Of a stretch of 64,000 nucleotides of DNA, positions 18,901 to 28,268 are shown one piece after another; within the stretch, counting starts at the first letter, position 1, and each line of letters starts with the position of its first letter. A program made the position numbers and the translations under genes. Under the pieces are notes generated by a model that saw only the letters and a program-made list of their open reading frames with translations, was not told where the DNA came from and made no database searches. The stretch comes from an uncultured Prevotella sp. (GTDB lineage: Bacteria; Bacteroidota; Bacteroidia; Bacteroidales; Bacteroidaceae), in the NCBI GenBank assembly GCA_900548745.1, contig URLQ01000001.1, forward strand, positions 6,489 to 70,488, read 5' to 3'.

Positions 18901-19186
18901 CGAGATGGTGGCGGACTGGTTCTCGCCACACTGGAAACTGTACAACGAATGTAGCATACTTACAACAGACAAGAATACCGGAGAGGTTTGCGAACGCAGA
19001 CCTGACAGAGTAATGAAAGACGGAAACAGGGTTGTTGTGGTTGACTTCAAATTCGGAAAGATGAACGATAAGTATATCGGTCAGGTAAGAGAATACATGC
19101 AACTCCTCCACAACATGGGATATCCCGACGTAAAAGGATTCCTGTGGTTCGTAAGAAAGGGCATAATAAAAGAAGTGACATTATAA
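15950..19186 (+). CDS. AddA/RecB-like UvrD-family helicase-nuclease
   Basis: This 1078-residue protein is the helicase-nuclease subunit of an AddAB-type double-strand-break resection complex. Walker A ASAGSGKT lies at residues 9-16, with AVTFTNKATDEM (motif Ia), MIDEFQDTS (motif II), VVGDIKQSIYRWRSGD (motif III), ISIHKSKGLEFDNVI (motif V) and LLYVAFTRAGKNLFV (motif VI). The C-terminal 100 residues form a PD-(D/E)XK nuclease with RPDRVMKDGNRVVVVDFKFG. The AddB-like partner starts 21 bp downstream. Presumed role: loading RecA and repair of chromosome breaks, with possible exonuclease defence against linear phage DNA. Confidence 0.93.
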   Translation: MSSLTVYKASAGSGKTFTLAVEYIKFLIKNPTEYRNILAVTFTNKATDEMKTRILGQLFGIANSLGESDDYLKKIAEETHSEIDEVRQTAQLAIRLLIHNYDYFHVETIDTFFQSVLRNLAKELDLSANLRIELNDTAVEQQAVDQMIEDLDSKSPLFLWLMKYIMDNIDENKGWNVLRSVKEFGKMIFNDDYRRESKSISETLSKKGFITEYRKELTLLKAKSREDLKAVKEQFFNTIGEAGIATDDLAGGKSRGIHRYFERLTNDSLDDKDFMPKTVEKHLGGADNWSSKSNKNRQTIISLAETTLIPLLEKAENLRHEAQFTVCSVDATLQNINNLRLLNNIEKRVHEMNIEANRFLLSDTQHLLRLMVDDTDSPFIFEKIGTRLEHIMIDEFQDTSTVQWENFKILLNECMSHCNNSGTEVNNLVVGDIKQSIYRWRSGDWRLLNDINGSFPERNLDIRELKTNYRSAENIVRFNNVFFKIAVEAEAEAEQKISETEAMLIKAAYKDVKQEIGKQSDNGLIRMQLLKNADYECRMLEELESTIDEIRSKGVPQQKIAILLRSNKYIPLIANYFTEKRPDVTIVSDEAFRLDRSIAINTIVAALRFLHDSDDKITKACLIKYYRQNVKQEDIPLFDMLQDMDSMEFLPKDFADNIGMLKELPLYDLVEKLYAIFHLDELQNENAYVCAFFDYLSTYINDMSADLTGFLQEWDDNMHAKKIQTDEADGIQLISIHKSKGLEFDNVIVPFCNWKLEMYQGNYIWCRPQTLPYSKIPLIPINYSPKLANSIYADDYKKEHMQNTIDNLNLLYVAFTRAGKNLFVIGKRDDRNSRSALLQNTIKKLPEELNDTTLEGMDDKDDDIFFEYGEFAESNVSKEKKTTENVFLQPDRKIDATLETYDIPIVFRQSNKSKDFIAQAEGEEQTASSFIKIGNILHQVFSNIQTADDIPQVLDRFEQDGILYGEDLNREKLQKMLSEYISTNEMVADWFSPHWKLYNECSILTTDKNTGEVCERRPDRVMKDGNRVVVVDFKFGKMNDKYIGQVREYMQLLHNMGYPDVKGFLWFVRKGIIKEVTL

Positions 19187-19207
19187 TCAACGTTAATCAG
19201 AAAGACA

Positions 19208-22072
19208 ATGAAATCATTCCTTCACTATATAGCTAAAGATATAATAGAGAAATACGGAAACGACCTGTCGCACATCGCACTCGTTTTTCCTAACAAGAGA
19301 GCTGCCTTGTTCCTTAACGAGGAACTCGCCCAATGCTCCGACAAACCGGTTTGGGCACCCAACTACCTTACCATCAGCGACCTCTTCAGACGATACTCTT
19401 CTCTCACCGTCGGCGATCCCATAAAACTTGTATGCGAACTGTACAAGACATACACCGAAGTTACCGGCAAGGACGAGACCCTCGACCACTTCTATGATTG
19501 GGGCAGACTGCTCATCAGCGACTTTGATGATGTGGACAAGAATATGGCTGACGCAAAGATGGTTTTCTCAAACATTGCCAATATCCATGAGTTTGACGAT
19601 ATCTCTTATCTCTCTGAAGAACAAAAGGATATACTTAAATCATTCTTCGGAAACTTTAGCGATGACCACAACTCTAAGCTGAAGGAGCTCTTCCTCTCTC
19701 TTTGGAACAAGCTCGGAGAGATTTATGCCGGTTTCAGAGAAAGACTCAGCAAGCAGCACATAGCTTATGAAGGTATGCTGTACAGAGCTGTGGTGGACGA
19801 ACAGACCATCAAGGTGGAACATGACAAATATATCTTCGTGGGCTTCAACGTTCTCCAGCGTGTGGAGCAGCATCTCTTCAGCTTCCTCAAGTCGGAGGGC
19901 GTGGCTGAGTTCTACTGGGATTATGACTTCCACTACGTCAGCAGAAACAACGGAAACATTCCTAACGAAGCAGGAAAATACATCTCCCAATACATCAAGA
20001 CTCTCGGTGACTCCCTGTCAGAAGAACTCAGAGGAGAGGCTTACGACAATTTCAGAAAACAAAAAGACATCTCTTTCGTCAAGGCAAAGACGGAGAACAT
20101 ACAGGCACGCTACGTAAGTTCGTGGCTGAAAGAGAATGAAAGGTACAAGGACGGCAAGCGCACAGCGATAGTAATGTGTGCCGAAAACCTGTTGCAAGCC
20201 ATCGTACACAGCATTCCGGATTGTGTTGAGAACGTCAATGTTACCACCGGCTATCCTCTATCACAGACCCCTGTAGCATCATTCGTCTCACAACTCCTCG
20301 ACATGCGCATTATCGGAACGAGAGACGACGGCGGTTTCAGAATATCATTCATCAGGAAGGTGCTGTCGCATCCCTTTGCAACACACCTTTCGGAGAAGAG
20401 TCAGGAGCTGTTGCAGAAGCTGAAAGAAGACAGGAACATGTTTCCTAAATATGAGGATCTGGCTGTCGACGATAATCTGTCTATGCTCTTCAAGAGCTGT
20501 CAAGGCAACGAAGATATACTCAGATGGCTGCTCCAGATACTGGAGACGATAGCTCCGAAGAACGACTCCCCTCTCTATTCCGAGTCGGTATTCAACATGT
20601 ACACTATCATCAACCGCCTTACGACACTTGTGGAGTCCGGCGACCTTACGATAGACTGCATCACTCTTCAGAAACTTGTAAAGCAGCTGATAGCCACGGC
20701 AAGCATACCGTTCCATGGCGAACCTGCCATCGGAATACAGATAATGGGAGTGCTCGAAACAAGAAACCTCGACTTCGACCATATCCTGCTGTTGTCATGC
20801 AACGAAGGAAACATGCCGAAAGGCATACGTGACTCTTCCTTCATCCCCTACTCCATACGTAAGGCTTACGGACTGACAACGGTGGACAACAAAGTGGCTA
20901 TCTATTCGTACTACTTCCACCGACTCATACAACGCGCATCCGACATAACGATAATGTACAACACCTCTACCGAAAACGGAAACCGCGGAGAGATGAGCCG
21001 CTTCATGCTGCAACTGATGGTGGAAGGCGGACATGACATAAAGCGACTTGCGCTGCACGCCTCCCAAAGCTGTACCGACAACAGCAACGGGGGCATAGAA
21101 AAGACGGACGCAATAATGGAAAAGATGTATTCCTACAGCAAGCTTTCGCCTACAGCCCTTAACAGATACCTGCGCTGCCAGCTGCAGTTCTACTATAACA
21201 ACATAGCCGGAATAAGGGAACCGGACGATGATATAGAGGAGCAGCTGTCAAGCCGTGCCTTCGGAAACATCTTCCACAACGCCTCGGAAGAGATTTACAA
21301 GGACGTGTGCGGCACAGGAAGGATGGTGACGGAAAGCCTTATCGAAAACCTTGCGAAGAAAGAACATGTTCAGGAAGTAGTAGACAGAATGTTCCAGAAA
21401 GAGATGTTCGGAGAGGACACAAGCAGATGGAAGAAGATAAACTACAACGGCATGCAGCTGATAAGCCGTGAAGTGATTATCAGATACGTGCAGCGACTGC
21501 TCGAAATAGATAAGGCGCTTGCCCCTTTCAACATTCTTGCCCTCGAAAAGGACATGTTCGAAGAGATAACCATTCCTGCCGGCAATGGCAAAAAGACTAT
21601 AAAGATAGGTGGACGAATAGACCGTCTGGACATGATAACCGACCCGGATACGGGCAGAAGGCGCATCCGTGTGATTGACTACAAGACGGGAGGAACCGAC
21701 ATAAAGTCTGGCATAAGCGAAGTGGAAGAGATATTTGACCCGGCAATGGCTGGCGGCACGAACCATACCGACTATTACCTGCAGTCGATGCTCTACTCGC
21801 TGATAGCAAGGAAGTGCAAGGAACTGAATCCATACGGACTGCCCGTCAGTCCGGCACTCATATTCATCCAGCATGCCTTCAGCGAACAATACGACCCTAC
21901 TATATATATAAATAAGGTGAAAGTTATCGACGTGGCGGAATATGAAGAGGACTACCGCAAGGGTATGCAACAGCTTGTTGAGGAGATATACAATCCGGGA
22001 ATCTCATTCCAGCCAACGGCAAACGACAAGCATTGCGAGTATTGTGCATACAAGGCTTTGTGTGGAAAATAG
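19208..22072 (+). CDS. AddB-like PD-(D/E)XK nuclease
   Basis: This 954-residue protein is the partner of the AddA-like gene just upstream. The N-terminal region (HIALVFPNKRAALFLNEEL) resembles the inactivated helicase fold of AddB. The C-terminus has the nuclease core, GGRIDRLDM then RVIDYKTG. An iron-sulfur cluster is suggested by one Cys in LNRYLRCQLQFYYN and three in the final HCEYCAYKALCGK, the usual AddB arrangement. It should digest the 5' strand and recognise a Chi-like sequence. No Chi sequence is known from this window. Confidence 0.92.
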   Translation: MKSFLHYIAKDIIEKYGNDLSHIALVFPNKRAALFLNEELAQCSDKPVWAPNYLTISDLFRRYSSLTVGDPIKLVCELYKTYTEVTGKDETLDHFYDWGRLLISDFDDVDKNMADAKMVFSNIANIHEFDDISYLSEEQKDILKSFFGNFSDDHNSKLKELFLSLWNKLGEIYAGFRERLSKQHIAYEGMLYRAVVDEQTIKVEHDKYIFVGFNVLQRVEQHLFSFLKSEGVAEFYWDYDFHYVSRNNGNIPNEAGKYISQYIKTLGDSLSEELRGEAYDNFRKQKDISFVKAKTENIQARYVSSWLKENERYKDGKRTAIVMCAENLLQAIVHSIPDCVENVNVTTGYPLSQTPVASFVSQLLDMRIIGTRDDGGFRISFIRKVLSHPFATHLSEKSQELLQKLKEDRNMFPKYEDLAVDDNLSMLFKSCQGNEDILRWLLQILETIAPKNDSPLYSESVFNMYTIINRLTTLVESGDLTIDCITLQKLVKQLIATASIPFHGEPAIGIQIMGVLETRNLDFDHILLLSCNEGNMPKGIRDSSFIPYSIRKAYGLTTVDNKVAIYSYYFHRLIQRASDITIMYNTSTENGNRGEMSRFMLQLMVEGGHDIKRLALHASQSCTDNSNGGIEKTDAIMEKMYSYSKLSPTALNRYLRCQLQFYYNNIAGIREPDDDIEEQLSSRAFGNIFHNASEEIYKDVCGTGRMVTESLIENLAKKEHVQEVVDRMFQKEMFGEDTSRWKKINYNGMQLISREVIIRYVQRLLEIDKALAPFNILALEKDMFEEITIPAGNGKKTIKIGGRIDRLDMITDPDTGRRRIRVIDYKTGGTDIKSGISEVEEIFDPAMAGGTNHTDYYLQSMLYSLIARKCKELNPYGLPVSPALIFIQHAFSEQYDPTIYINKVKVIDVAEYEEDYRKGMQQLVEEIYNPGISFQPTANDKHCEYCAYKALCGK

Positions 22073-22167
22073 CAAATAGATGGATAAAAAATCAAACATA
22101 ACGTTAATAATAATTAAGACTGCAAGGTTTACATATCCAAAAAACCACATATATGGATAGAAATAGT

Positions 22168-22226
22168 TAACTTTGCAGCCGATTTTAGTCCGTATAGGCT
22201 CAAATAAGTCATAACACGAAGTTATG
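22168..22226 (+). promoter_or_regulatory. rplU promoter and leader hairpin
   Basis: TAACTTTG (22168-22175) is a good -7 element 87 bp before rplU. The leader then carries a small hairpin, CATAAC (22210-22215) with GTTATG (22221-22226), followed by a GCCTTGCGGAGC stretch. It could be an L21 autoregulatory leader, but no known motif was recognised. Confidence 0.55.
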
Positions 22227-22261
22227 CGCCTTGCGGAGCAAACCCGTTTTAAGTAATAAAA

Positions 22262-22579
22262 ATGTACGCAATCGTAGAGATTAACGGTCAGCAGTTCAAG
22301 GTTGAGGAGGGCAAGAAGTTGTTCGTTCACCACATCCAGAACTCTGAAGAGGGTCAGACAGTAGAGTTTGACAAGGTACTTCTCGTAGACAACGAGGGTG
22401 CAGTAAAGGTAGGCGCTCCTACAGTAGAGGGCGCAAAGGTAGTATGCGAAGTTGTTAACCCACTCGTAAAGGGTGACAAGGTTATCGTCTTCAAGATGAA
22501 GCGCAGAAAGGATGAGCGTAAACGCAACGGTCATCGTACTCACTTCACACAAATCGCAGTTAAACAAGTAATCGCTTAA
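22262..22579 (+). CDS. rplU: 50S ribosomal protein L21
   Basis: L21 binds 23S rRNA domain V and is needed for late 50S assembly. The 105-residue protein opens with [23 protein letters not shown], and ends with the basic [27 protein letters not shown] region typical of the family. It is followed 20 bp later by rpmA, the normal pairing, and has its own promoter. Confidence 0.98.
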   Translation: MYAIVEINGQQFKVEEGKKLFVHHIQNSEEGQTVEFDKVLLVDNEGAVKVGAPTVEGAKVVCEVVNPLVKGDKVIVFKMKRRKDERKRNGHRTHFTQIAVKQVIA

Positions 22580-22599
22580 AAAAAGGAGGACTAGTAGAA

Positions 22600-22863
22600 A
22601 TGGCACATAAAAAAGGTGTAGGTAGTTCTAAGAACGGCCGTGAGTCAGCTTCACAGAGATTAGGCGTTAAGATTTGGGGTGGTCAGAAGGTTATCGCTGG
22701 TAACATCATCGTTCGTCAGCGTGGCACAAAGCACAACCCAGGTTTGAATGTAGGTATCGGTAAGGATGATACTCTTTACGCTCTTACAGACGGAATCGTA
22801 AACTTCCGCAAGGGTCGCAAAGACAGAAGCATCGTATCTGTACTCCCTGAGGCAGAAGCTTAA
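22600..22863 (+). CDS. rpmA: 50S ribosomal protein L27
   Basis: L27 reaches towards the peptidyl-transferase centre. The 87-residue protein shows [24 protein letters not shown] at its very N-terminus, without the Firmicutes-type cleaved extension, and [19 protein letters not shown]. It is preceded by AAAAAAGGAGGA, one of the few strong Shine-Dalgarno-like sequences in this window. An intrinsic terminator follows. Confidence 0.98.
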   Translation: MAHKKGVGSSKNGRESASQRLGVKIWGGQKVIAGNIIVRQRGTKHNPGLNVGIGKDDTLYALTDGIVNFRKGRKDRSIVSVLPEAEA

Positions 22864-22896
22864 CAAATAAAAAACAACTTATTCCAAACAAACATA

Positions 22897-22924
22897 AGAG
22901 TCTCAATGCGAGGCTCTTTTTTTT
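22897..22924 (+). terminator. Intrinsic terminator of rplU-rpmA
   Basis: AGAGTCTC (22897-22904) pairs with GAGGCTCT (22910-22917) with one wobble pair, followed by eight T residues. Confidence 0.8.
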
Positions 22925-22932
22925 ATGCAATG

Positions 22933-22967
22933 AAAAAAGGACAAAACCTCACGAGGAAGCATTGTCC
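22933..22967 (-). terminator. Intrinsic terminator of the DUF1460 gene
   Basis: On the minus strand, GGACAA and TTGTCC (plus 22939-22944 and 22962-22967) enclose a second CCTCGTGAGG stem, and a run of six T residues follows. Confidence 0.75.
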
Positions 22968-23012
22968 TTATCCTGGGCTTTCTGACCCGATATCTTTTCC
23001 GGCAGACAAGCA

Positions 23013-23879
23013 TCAGTCTGACAGACGCACGATTCTTATGCCGGTCATCGTCTTGCGCTTCTGAAGATAGGTATAAAGAAGCATCGGTTCTTCAACGACC
23101 TTATGGTGTACCGACGAAGCGTTGATTAGATGAAGCCCGTCTTTATGCCACACGGCAAAACCGAGATGCTGAGTGTCAAGACCGCTCTTGTTCGTTATGA
23201 TAGCTATGATGTCGCCATTGTGTATCGTCTGACGAAGCAGCTTGGTGTTCCTGACCGCCGTCTTTGGGATATATCTGTACTTACGTCCGCACAGGTTTTT
23301 CTCCATCTTCGCAATCTTCTCCCTGTCTGCGGCGTTGCCTTTCAGCATAGGATATTTGTCGCTATGCGCCGACATATAGTTTACGAAGATGTTCTGAACC
23401 TTGGTGAAAGGAGGGTTCGGGCTCTGTATCTCCCGGCAAATGCCAGCCTTTGCGTTATCGTCTATCCATTCTGTATAATAGTGCAGACGTGCAGGATAGC
23501 TAAGGGCATCTCCCTTCCGATAGCGTATCAGCTTGAGGTTGTCGCAGAAAGCACGGAACGTATATTGCTTGTTCTTCACACACAAGGTGAGTGCCACCAC
23601 GTTCTCCACGTATGTCGTGCAGTCGAGTTGTCTAAGATTAACCACGAGTTGCTCCTTCTTGTTCACCTCCAGAGTGCTTGCCACGTATGGTATGCCATAG
23701 AACTGGCGTGTGAAAAACATCACGCAGTCCTGCTGTCTGGTAAGTTTCCTGGCACGTGCCTCATTGAGAAGCTTCACCACTTTCAGGCTGTCGCTCTTCT
23801 GATACTGCACGGCTCCCACGACGCATGCCATGGAAAGGAATGCCAAGAGTATCAACTTACGTTTTATTTCTATTTTCAT
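23013..23879 (-). CDS. DUF1460 cell-wall amidase-like protein
   Basis: This 288-residue exported protein has a signal peptide (residues 1-23) and a DUF1460 domain, an NlpC/P60-like cysteine hydrolase fold expected to act on peptidoglycan peptides or N-acetylmuramoyl-L-alanine. The likely nucleophile is Cys87 in RQLDCTTYVENV, and the catalytic His is in DTQHLGFAVWH. Other family marks are LSYPARLHYYTEWIDDN and KYRYIPK. It lies 11 bp downstream of the DUF4421 gene on the same strand, so the two are probably one envelope operon. Confidence 0.88.
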   Translation of the reverse strand: MKIEIKRKLILLAFLSMACVVGAVQYQKSDSLKVVKLLNEARARKLTRQQDCVMFFTRQFYGIPYVASTLEVNKKEQLVVNLRQLDCTTYVENVVALTLCVKNKQYTFRAFCDNLKLIRYRKGDALSYPARLHYYTEWIDDNAKAGICREIQSPNPPFTKVQNIFVNYMSAHSDKYPMLKGNAADREKIAKMEKNLCGRKYRYIPKTAVRNTKLLRQTIHNGDIIAIITNKSGLDTQHLGFAVWHKDGLHLINASSVHHKVVEEPMLLYTYLQKRKTMTGIRIVRLSD

Positions 23880-23890
23880 ATTCTTTCCTT

Positions 23891-25063
23891 TTATTGTTTT
23901 ACATTCTTCTTATATTTGCGTTTCAGTCCGAGATTCATGCCCACATACACATTAAGGGAGGCAAAATAGTTGTTGGTAGAAAACTTGCTCTTCCTGTAGT
24001 TATAGGCGTGAAGCACCGTGCTTGCTCCGGCAAAATACTTGTCGTTGTTCCACACAAAGCCAAAGCGGCCGATACCGTCGAGGTTGAAATTATTGAAGCT
24101 GAAGTCTTTCAGCGAGAATCCGTTGTGTTTGGTATCATCACTCTTCGACTTCTTGTATGCCATTGCCACGGACAGCGAAGCGGAGAAGAGACAGTTGCGC
24201 GCCATAACCCAATTATAGGCATAGCCGCCGGAAACGGAATACGCCTCGTATTTTACATTCTTGAAACAAAGGTCTTCGTCTATCTCCACTCCGTCTGCCC
24301 CACTTCCTCCGGAGGTGCCTCCAAGACTGTTGTTCACTACAGTTTTCAAGGCTTCGTAGTCGAGCGAGAGCGAGTGGGCGGTATATCCGATGCCAAGCAA
24401 TGGCGAGCCGCAGCTCCTCTTCTGGCGGTTGGTCTGACTGAAAGCCGCCGGATAGGAGAACTTATTGTGATTGAAGATATAGTAGATGTCGAAGCCTTTG
24501 ATGCTTACGTTAAGTCCGCCGAACGGCACATCCCTCAGGATGTATTTGTCCACAGCGTCCTTTATCGTGGCTTTCGTTATCCTAAAGTCGTCGCCCGACT
24601 TGCGGTAATAGAGGTCGATGCCGAGCATGGAACTGTAAAAGCTAAGGTCAAACTCCGTTTTCCTGTTGCTTTTTTCAAGATGCTTCACATCGAAAGAATA
24701 TCCTAAAAAGAGCCATCGCCATGCGGCATACGGCCCAACCTTTGCGCTCCAGTCGGGAGCGAAGGAGAAGCGCTGCCCCGACTTGCTCTCTATGGTATAC
24801 TCTTCAAACGTGTTTGTATTCTGCAGCATCACGGTATAGTCATAGTGTTGAGGCTCTATATAGTTGGTATCCAACTCGTTGAACCCACGGAACACCTTCG
24901 TGAAAGCATGACCGATGGCATGAAACAGGTCCCGCTTCTTCTTCCCCTCAACCGGCTTTACCGCCATGCTGTCTGCTTTCACGCACAGGGAGTCCTGTCC
25001 ATGAGCTGACACATGGATAGAGAAGAACAATGCCAACAGTAAAAACAAACCATGTTTTGTCAT
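23891..25063 (-). CDS. DUF4421 family outer-membrane protein
   Basis: This 390-residue protein begins with a signal peptide (MTKHGLFLLLALFFSIHVSAHG). The body has LDTNYIEPQHYDYTVMLQN and FSFAPDWSAKVGPYAAWRWLFLGYSFDV, the pattern of DUF4421. Many alternating hydrophobic strands and an aromatic-rich C-terminal stretch suggest an outer-membrane beta barrel. Function unknown. It precedes the DUF1460 amidase in the same transcription unit and follows an oxidoreductase gene by 35 bp. Confidence 0.83.
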   Translation of the reverse strand: MTKHGLFLLLALFFSIHVSAHGQDSLCVKADSMAVKPVEGKKKRDLFHAIGHAFTKVFRGFNELDTNYIEPQHYDYTVMLQNTNTFEEYTIESKSGQRFSFAPDWSAKVGPYAAWRWLFLGYSFDVKHLEKSNRKTEFDLSFYSSMLGIDLYYRKSGDDFRITKATIKDAVDKYILRDVPFGGLNVSIKGFDIYYIFNHNKFSYPAAFSQTNRQKRSCGSPLLGIGYTAHSLSLDYEALKTVVNNSLGGTSGGSGADGVEIDEDLCFKNVKYEAYSVSGGYAYNWVMARNCLFSASLSVAMAYKKSKSDDTKHNGFSLKDFSFNNFNLDGIGRFGFVWNNDKYFAGASTVLHAYNYRKSKFSTNNYFASLNVYVGMNLGLKRKYKKNVKQ

Positions 25064-25098
25064 GTCATGCCGAATTATGATTTACCCGTCTTACAGTA

Positions 25099-26088
25099 TT
25101 AGAATTTACCGAGTATTCTGTCCATCACCCAGTTTACGGGCGTTGCCGACATACTCGTACACGTACACTTTCCTTTTCCCAGCAAATCGTCAACAACCGC
25201 CTGTATGATAGGACGCTGCACATAGGGAGGATTTGCCACCACGATATTCGCCTTGCCACGGCTCGTGACGAGGAGTATCGGTTCATAGTTGAACACCGAG
25301 AAGCTGATGCTGCCCTTGTTGCCTACAATCTCTATGCGGTCTTCATTTGCCGACTCATGACCTACGAAGCACCATGAGCCGCTGCCCGGAAGCCCGTTCT
25401 CGAACCTGAAGCATGCGCTGATGCTGTCTTCCGACTCGTACAGTCCGCCACGGTTGGCGCTGATGCCGTTGGCTTCAACAATTACTCCGAACAAGTCCTG
25501 CAACAGATCAAGCTGGTGCGGAGCCATATCATAGAAATAGCCACCACCGGCAATCTCCGGAACCAGTCGCCACGGACGCTTGTCGCCCTTCTCTGCATCG
25601 AACTCGCGTGCAGGACTGGAATATCTGATCTGCACATTCACTATCTCACCTATCTCGCCACTCTCTATGATGCTTCTTACCTTATTGAAATAAGGGAGAT
25701 ACCTGCGATAGTAAGCCACGAAGCAGGGTATGCCCGTCTGCTCGCTCACTCGGTTCACCCTGGCACAGTCGTCATAGCTCGCCGCCAAAGGCTTCTCCAC
25801 ATATACCGCCTTGCCGGAATGCATCGCCATGATGGCGTATGTGGCATGGCTCGACGGAGGAGTGGCTATATAGACGGTGTTAACTTCCGGGTCGTCAATA
25901 AGTTCCATGGCATCGGTATACCATCGCTTTATGCCGTGGCGCTCGGCATAGGAGCGCGCCTTCTCCGCACTACGGCTCATCACGGCAACAACTTCCGAAC
26001 CCTCAATCTCGCTGAAAGCCGGTCCGGACTTCTTTTCCACAACCTCTCCGCAGCCTATAAAACCCCATTTTATCGTATCCATATTCAT
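25099..26088 (-). CDS. Gfo/Idh/MocA family oxidoreductase
   Basis: This 329-residue NAD(P)-dependent dehydrogenase has an N-terminal Rossmann fold (KWGFIGCGEVVEKKSGPAFSEI) and the family EKP motif in VYVEKPLAASYDDCARV. The second half is the alpha/beta substrate domain, with GGGYFYDMAPHQLDLLQDLFG holding the likely catalytic His. These enzymes act on sugars or inositols; the substrate cannot be told. A minus-strand promoter (26156-26163) lies upstream, opposite the promoter of the next gene. Confidence 0.9.
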   Translation of the reverse strand: MNMDTIKWGFIGCGEVVEKKSGPAFSEIEGSEVVAVMSRSAEKARSYAERHGIKRWYTDAMELIDDPEVNTVYIATPPSSHATYAIMAMHSGKAVYVEKPLAASYDDCARVNRVSEQTGIPCFVAYYRRYLPYFNKVRSIIESGEIGEIVNVQIRYSSPAREFDAEKGDKRPWRLVPEIAGGGYFYDMAPHQLDLLQDLFGVIVEANGISANRGGLYESEDSISACFRFENGLPGSGSWCFVGHESANEDRIEIVGNKGSISFSVFNYEPILLVTSRGKANIVVANPPYVQRPIIQAVVDDLLGKGKCTCTSMSATPVNWVMDRILGKF

Positions 26089-26155
26089 CGTTTTATTTAT
26101 CCCGACATGCCTGTCATCTTAATGCTAAACAGGGCACATCTTTATATAAGTAATG

Positions 26156-26216
26156 CAAAGTTAGCATTTTTTATCGAGTTTAAAATAAGCGAATACCACT
26201 ATTATTATTACCTTTG
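26156..26216. promoter_or_regulatory. Divergent promoter pair
   Basis: TAACTTTG on the minus strand (plus CAAAGTTA, 26156-26163) drives the oxidoreductase gene, and TACCTTTG on the plus strand (26209-26216) lies 20 bp before the membrane protein ATG. The two -7 elements are 45 bp apart and point away from each other. Confidence 0.6.
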
Positions 26217-26235
26217 CAAATATTAATACAATAAT

Positions 26236-27141
26236 ATGATGGAAAAAGAAGAAACAGAAAACGTTTTGAAGAGAAGGAGCTACCGCTCGTGTATATCCTC
26301 TGCATACCACGATGTAAAGGACAATCTATGGACTATCACCAAGAAGAACTGGAGGATTTTCCTGTTTATCGCCGTGCTGCAGGCTGCCATAAGCACATGG
26401 AACGCCTCTCTCTCGCTCGGCATCAACTATGAGGGCTTCGACATGAAACCCATCCCGCTGACCGTATGCGGCCTGCTGGCAGTCACTTCCGACTTGCTCC
26501 TCATGGCGGCGGCATTCAGAATAGTAAACGGAAGAGCATTGGCGTGGAACATAAGACGGGCGTTCTCCACGCTGCCTGCCACAATCCTCTTCACGCTTGC
26601 ATGCGGCATCGTGCTCCTTATAGCATTCGTGGCATACGCCATGAGCAGCAAGACACCGGAAAACATCCCCGTCTGGCACCTGGCTATCATCGCCCTGGCA
26701 TGGCTGCCGCTATACCTTATATTAAGCGTACCTGTGACTTTCGTCTACACAAGATACATGATTGAGCCGGAAACGAAGCTGCGCAAGATTTTCATCCATG
26801 CCTACGGCAATGCCTTCCGCAGCTGGGGATTCATCGTCGTCACGGGCTTTCTCGCCCTCCTGTGCTATATATTGACAAACATGGTGCTGTGTCTGCCCGA
26901 CCATGTGTTGACCATCGTATACAACCGGGCGGCATACGGAACCACGGCTTACGGTGATCCAATGGGGCTGCCGGGATATTTCGGCGTACTGAAATTCTTC
27001 ACTTCGCTCCTTAACCACGGCATCGGAATATACCTTAGCGTGTTCACCACCTATGTGTTCTACTACATCTACCAGACGGTAAGCATAAAGACAAGCGACA
27101 GAAAAGCAAGGCGCAACAGGAAAGAAGACTGCAGACAATAA
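26236..27141 (+). CDS. Integral membrane protein of unknown function
   Basis: This 301-residue protein has about six hydrophobic segments (roughly residues 37-56, 72-95, 114-138, 147-172, 192-218 and 255-278), a basic N-terminus and a very basic C-terminal tail ([14 protein letters not shown]). The spacing resembles glycerophosphoryl-diester-type or DUF975-like membrane proteins, but no family was firmly recognised. It has its own promoter. hisB follows 28 bp later and may be co-transcribed. Confidence 0.75.
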   Translation: MMEKEETENVLKRRSYRSCISSAYHDVKDNLWTITKKNWRIFLFIAVLQAAISTWNASLSLGINYEGFDMKPIPLTVCGLLAVTSDLLLMAAAFRIVNGRALAWNIRRAFSTLPATILFTLACGIVLLIAFVAYAMSSKTPENIPVWHLAIIALAWLPLYLILSVPVTFVYTRYMIEPETKLRKIFIHAYGNAFRSWGFIVVTGFLALLCYILTNMVLCLPDHVLTIVYNRAAYGTTAYGDPMGLPGYFGVLKFFTSLLNHGIGIYLSVFTTYVFYYIYQTVSIKTSDRKARRNRKEDCRQ

Positions 27142-27169
27142 ACATATTCACACAAATACAAATACGATT

Positions 27170-28240
27170 ATGACACAGAGATACCTGTTTATCGACCGCG
27201 ACGGCACGCTCATCGAAGAGCCTGCCGACGAGCAAGTGGACTCGTTCAGCAAACTGAAGTTCAAGAAGGATGTGTTCAAGAGCCTCTCTTTCATATACAA
27301 ACACCTGGACTTCAAATTCGTAATGGTGACCAACCAGGACGGACTGGGCACGGCATCCTTTCCCGAAGAAACATTCTGGCCCGTGCAGAACTTCGTCGTC
27401 GACACACTGAAAGGCGAAGGGATAGAGTTCCACGACATTCTTATCGACAGACATTTCCCCGAAGACAACAGTCCATACCGCAAGCCCGGCACGGAGATGC
27501 TCAGAGGATATATCGACGACAAAGACTGCCTGATGGCTGAAAGCTACGTCATCGGCGACAGGGAAACGGACCGCCAGCTGGCGCAGAACCTCGGATGCAA
27601 GGCGCTCATCATAGGGGACGACCTCGGATGGGAGCAGATAACGGAACGGCTCTTTGCCGGAGAACGCACGGCAACCGTGGAGAGAAACACCAAAGAGACG
27701 CAAATCCGCGTATCGATGAACCTCGACGGCAAGGGCAAGACCTGCATCTCTACCGGCATCGGATTCTTTGACCACATGCTGGAACAAATAGGAAAACACG
27801 GGGGGATAGACCTGACGGTGAAGACCACCGGCGACCTCTACGTTGACGAACACCACACTATAGAGGACACGGGTATTGCCATCGGCGAATGTATAAGGAA
27901 AGCTCTCGGAGACAAACGTGGAATAGAACGCTACGGATATACGCTGCCCATGGACGACTGCCTCTGCCAGGTGGCTCTCGACTTCGGCGGACGGCCATGG
28001 ACAGTATGGGACGTCGAGTTCAAAAGGGAGAGAATCGGCGAGATGCCAACAGAGATGTTCTTCCATTTCTTCAAGAGTCTCAGCGACGCAGCCCTCATGA
28101 ACCTGAACATAAAAGCGGAAGGCACCAACGAGCACCATAAGATAGAGGGCATCTTCAAAGCCTTCGCACGCTCCGTGAAAATGGCAGTTAAAAGAGACAT
28201 ATACAGATATGAGCTGCCCTCAACAAAGGGCAAGCTCTAA
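27170..28240 (+). CDS. hisB: Bifunctional histidinol-phosphatase / imidazoleglycerol-phosphate dehydratase
   Basis: This 356-residue fusion carries two histidine-synthesis steps. The N-terminal HAD phosphatase has the DxD pair at Asp9 and Asp11 ([12 protein letters not shown]), [10 protein letters not shown] and [14 protein letters not shown]. From about residue 170 the dehydratase shows [36 protein letters not shown] and [23 protein letters not shown], with manganese-binding His clusters. The fusion is known in enterics and Bacteroidetes. It is separated from hisGDC by about 14 kb of unrelated genes. Confidence 0.97.
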   Translation: MTQRYLFIDRDGTLIEEPADEQVDSFSKLKFKKDVFKSLSFIYKHLDFKFVMVTNQDGLGTASFPEETFWPVQNFVVDTLKGEGIEFHDILIDRHFPEDNSPYRKPGTEMLRGYIDDKDCLMAESYVIGDRETDRQLAQNLGCKALIIGDDLGWEQITERLFAGERTATVERNTKETQIRVSMNLDGKGKTCISTGIGFFDHMLEQIGKHGGIDLTVKTTGDLYVDEHHTIEDTGIAIGECIRKALGDKRGIERYGYTLPMDDCLCQVALDFGGRPWTVWDVEFKRERIGEMPTEMFFHFFKSLSDAALMNLNIKAEGTNEHHKIEGIFKAFARSVKMAVKRDIYRYELPSTKGKL

Positions 28241-28268
28241 AACGGAAACATACAATCGAGTGCGGGGG

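Noticed and set aside
21895..21925. TATATATAAATAAGGTGAAA inside the AddB-like gene as a copy of the dispersed element
   Set aside because: It is coding sequence (TIYINKVKV) in frame; likely chance.
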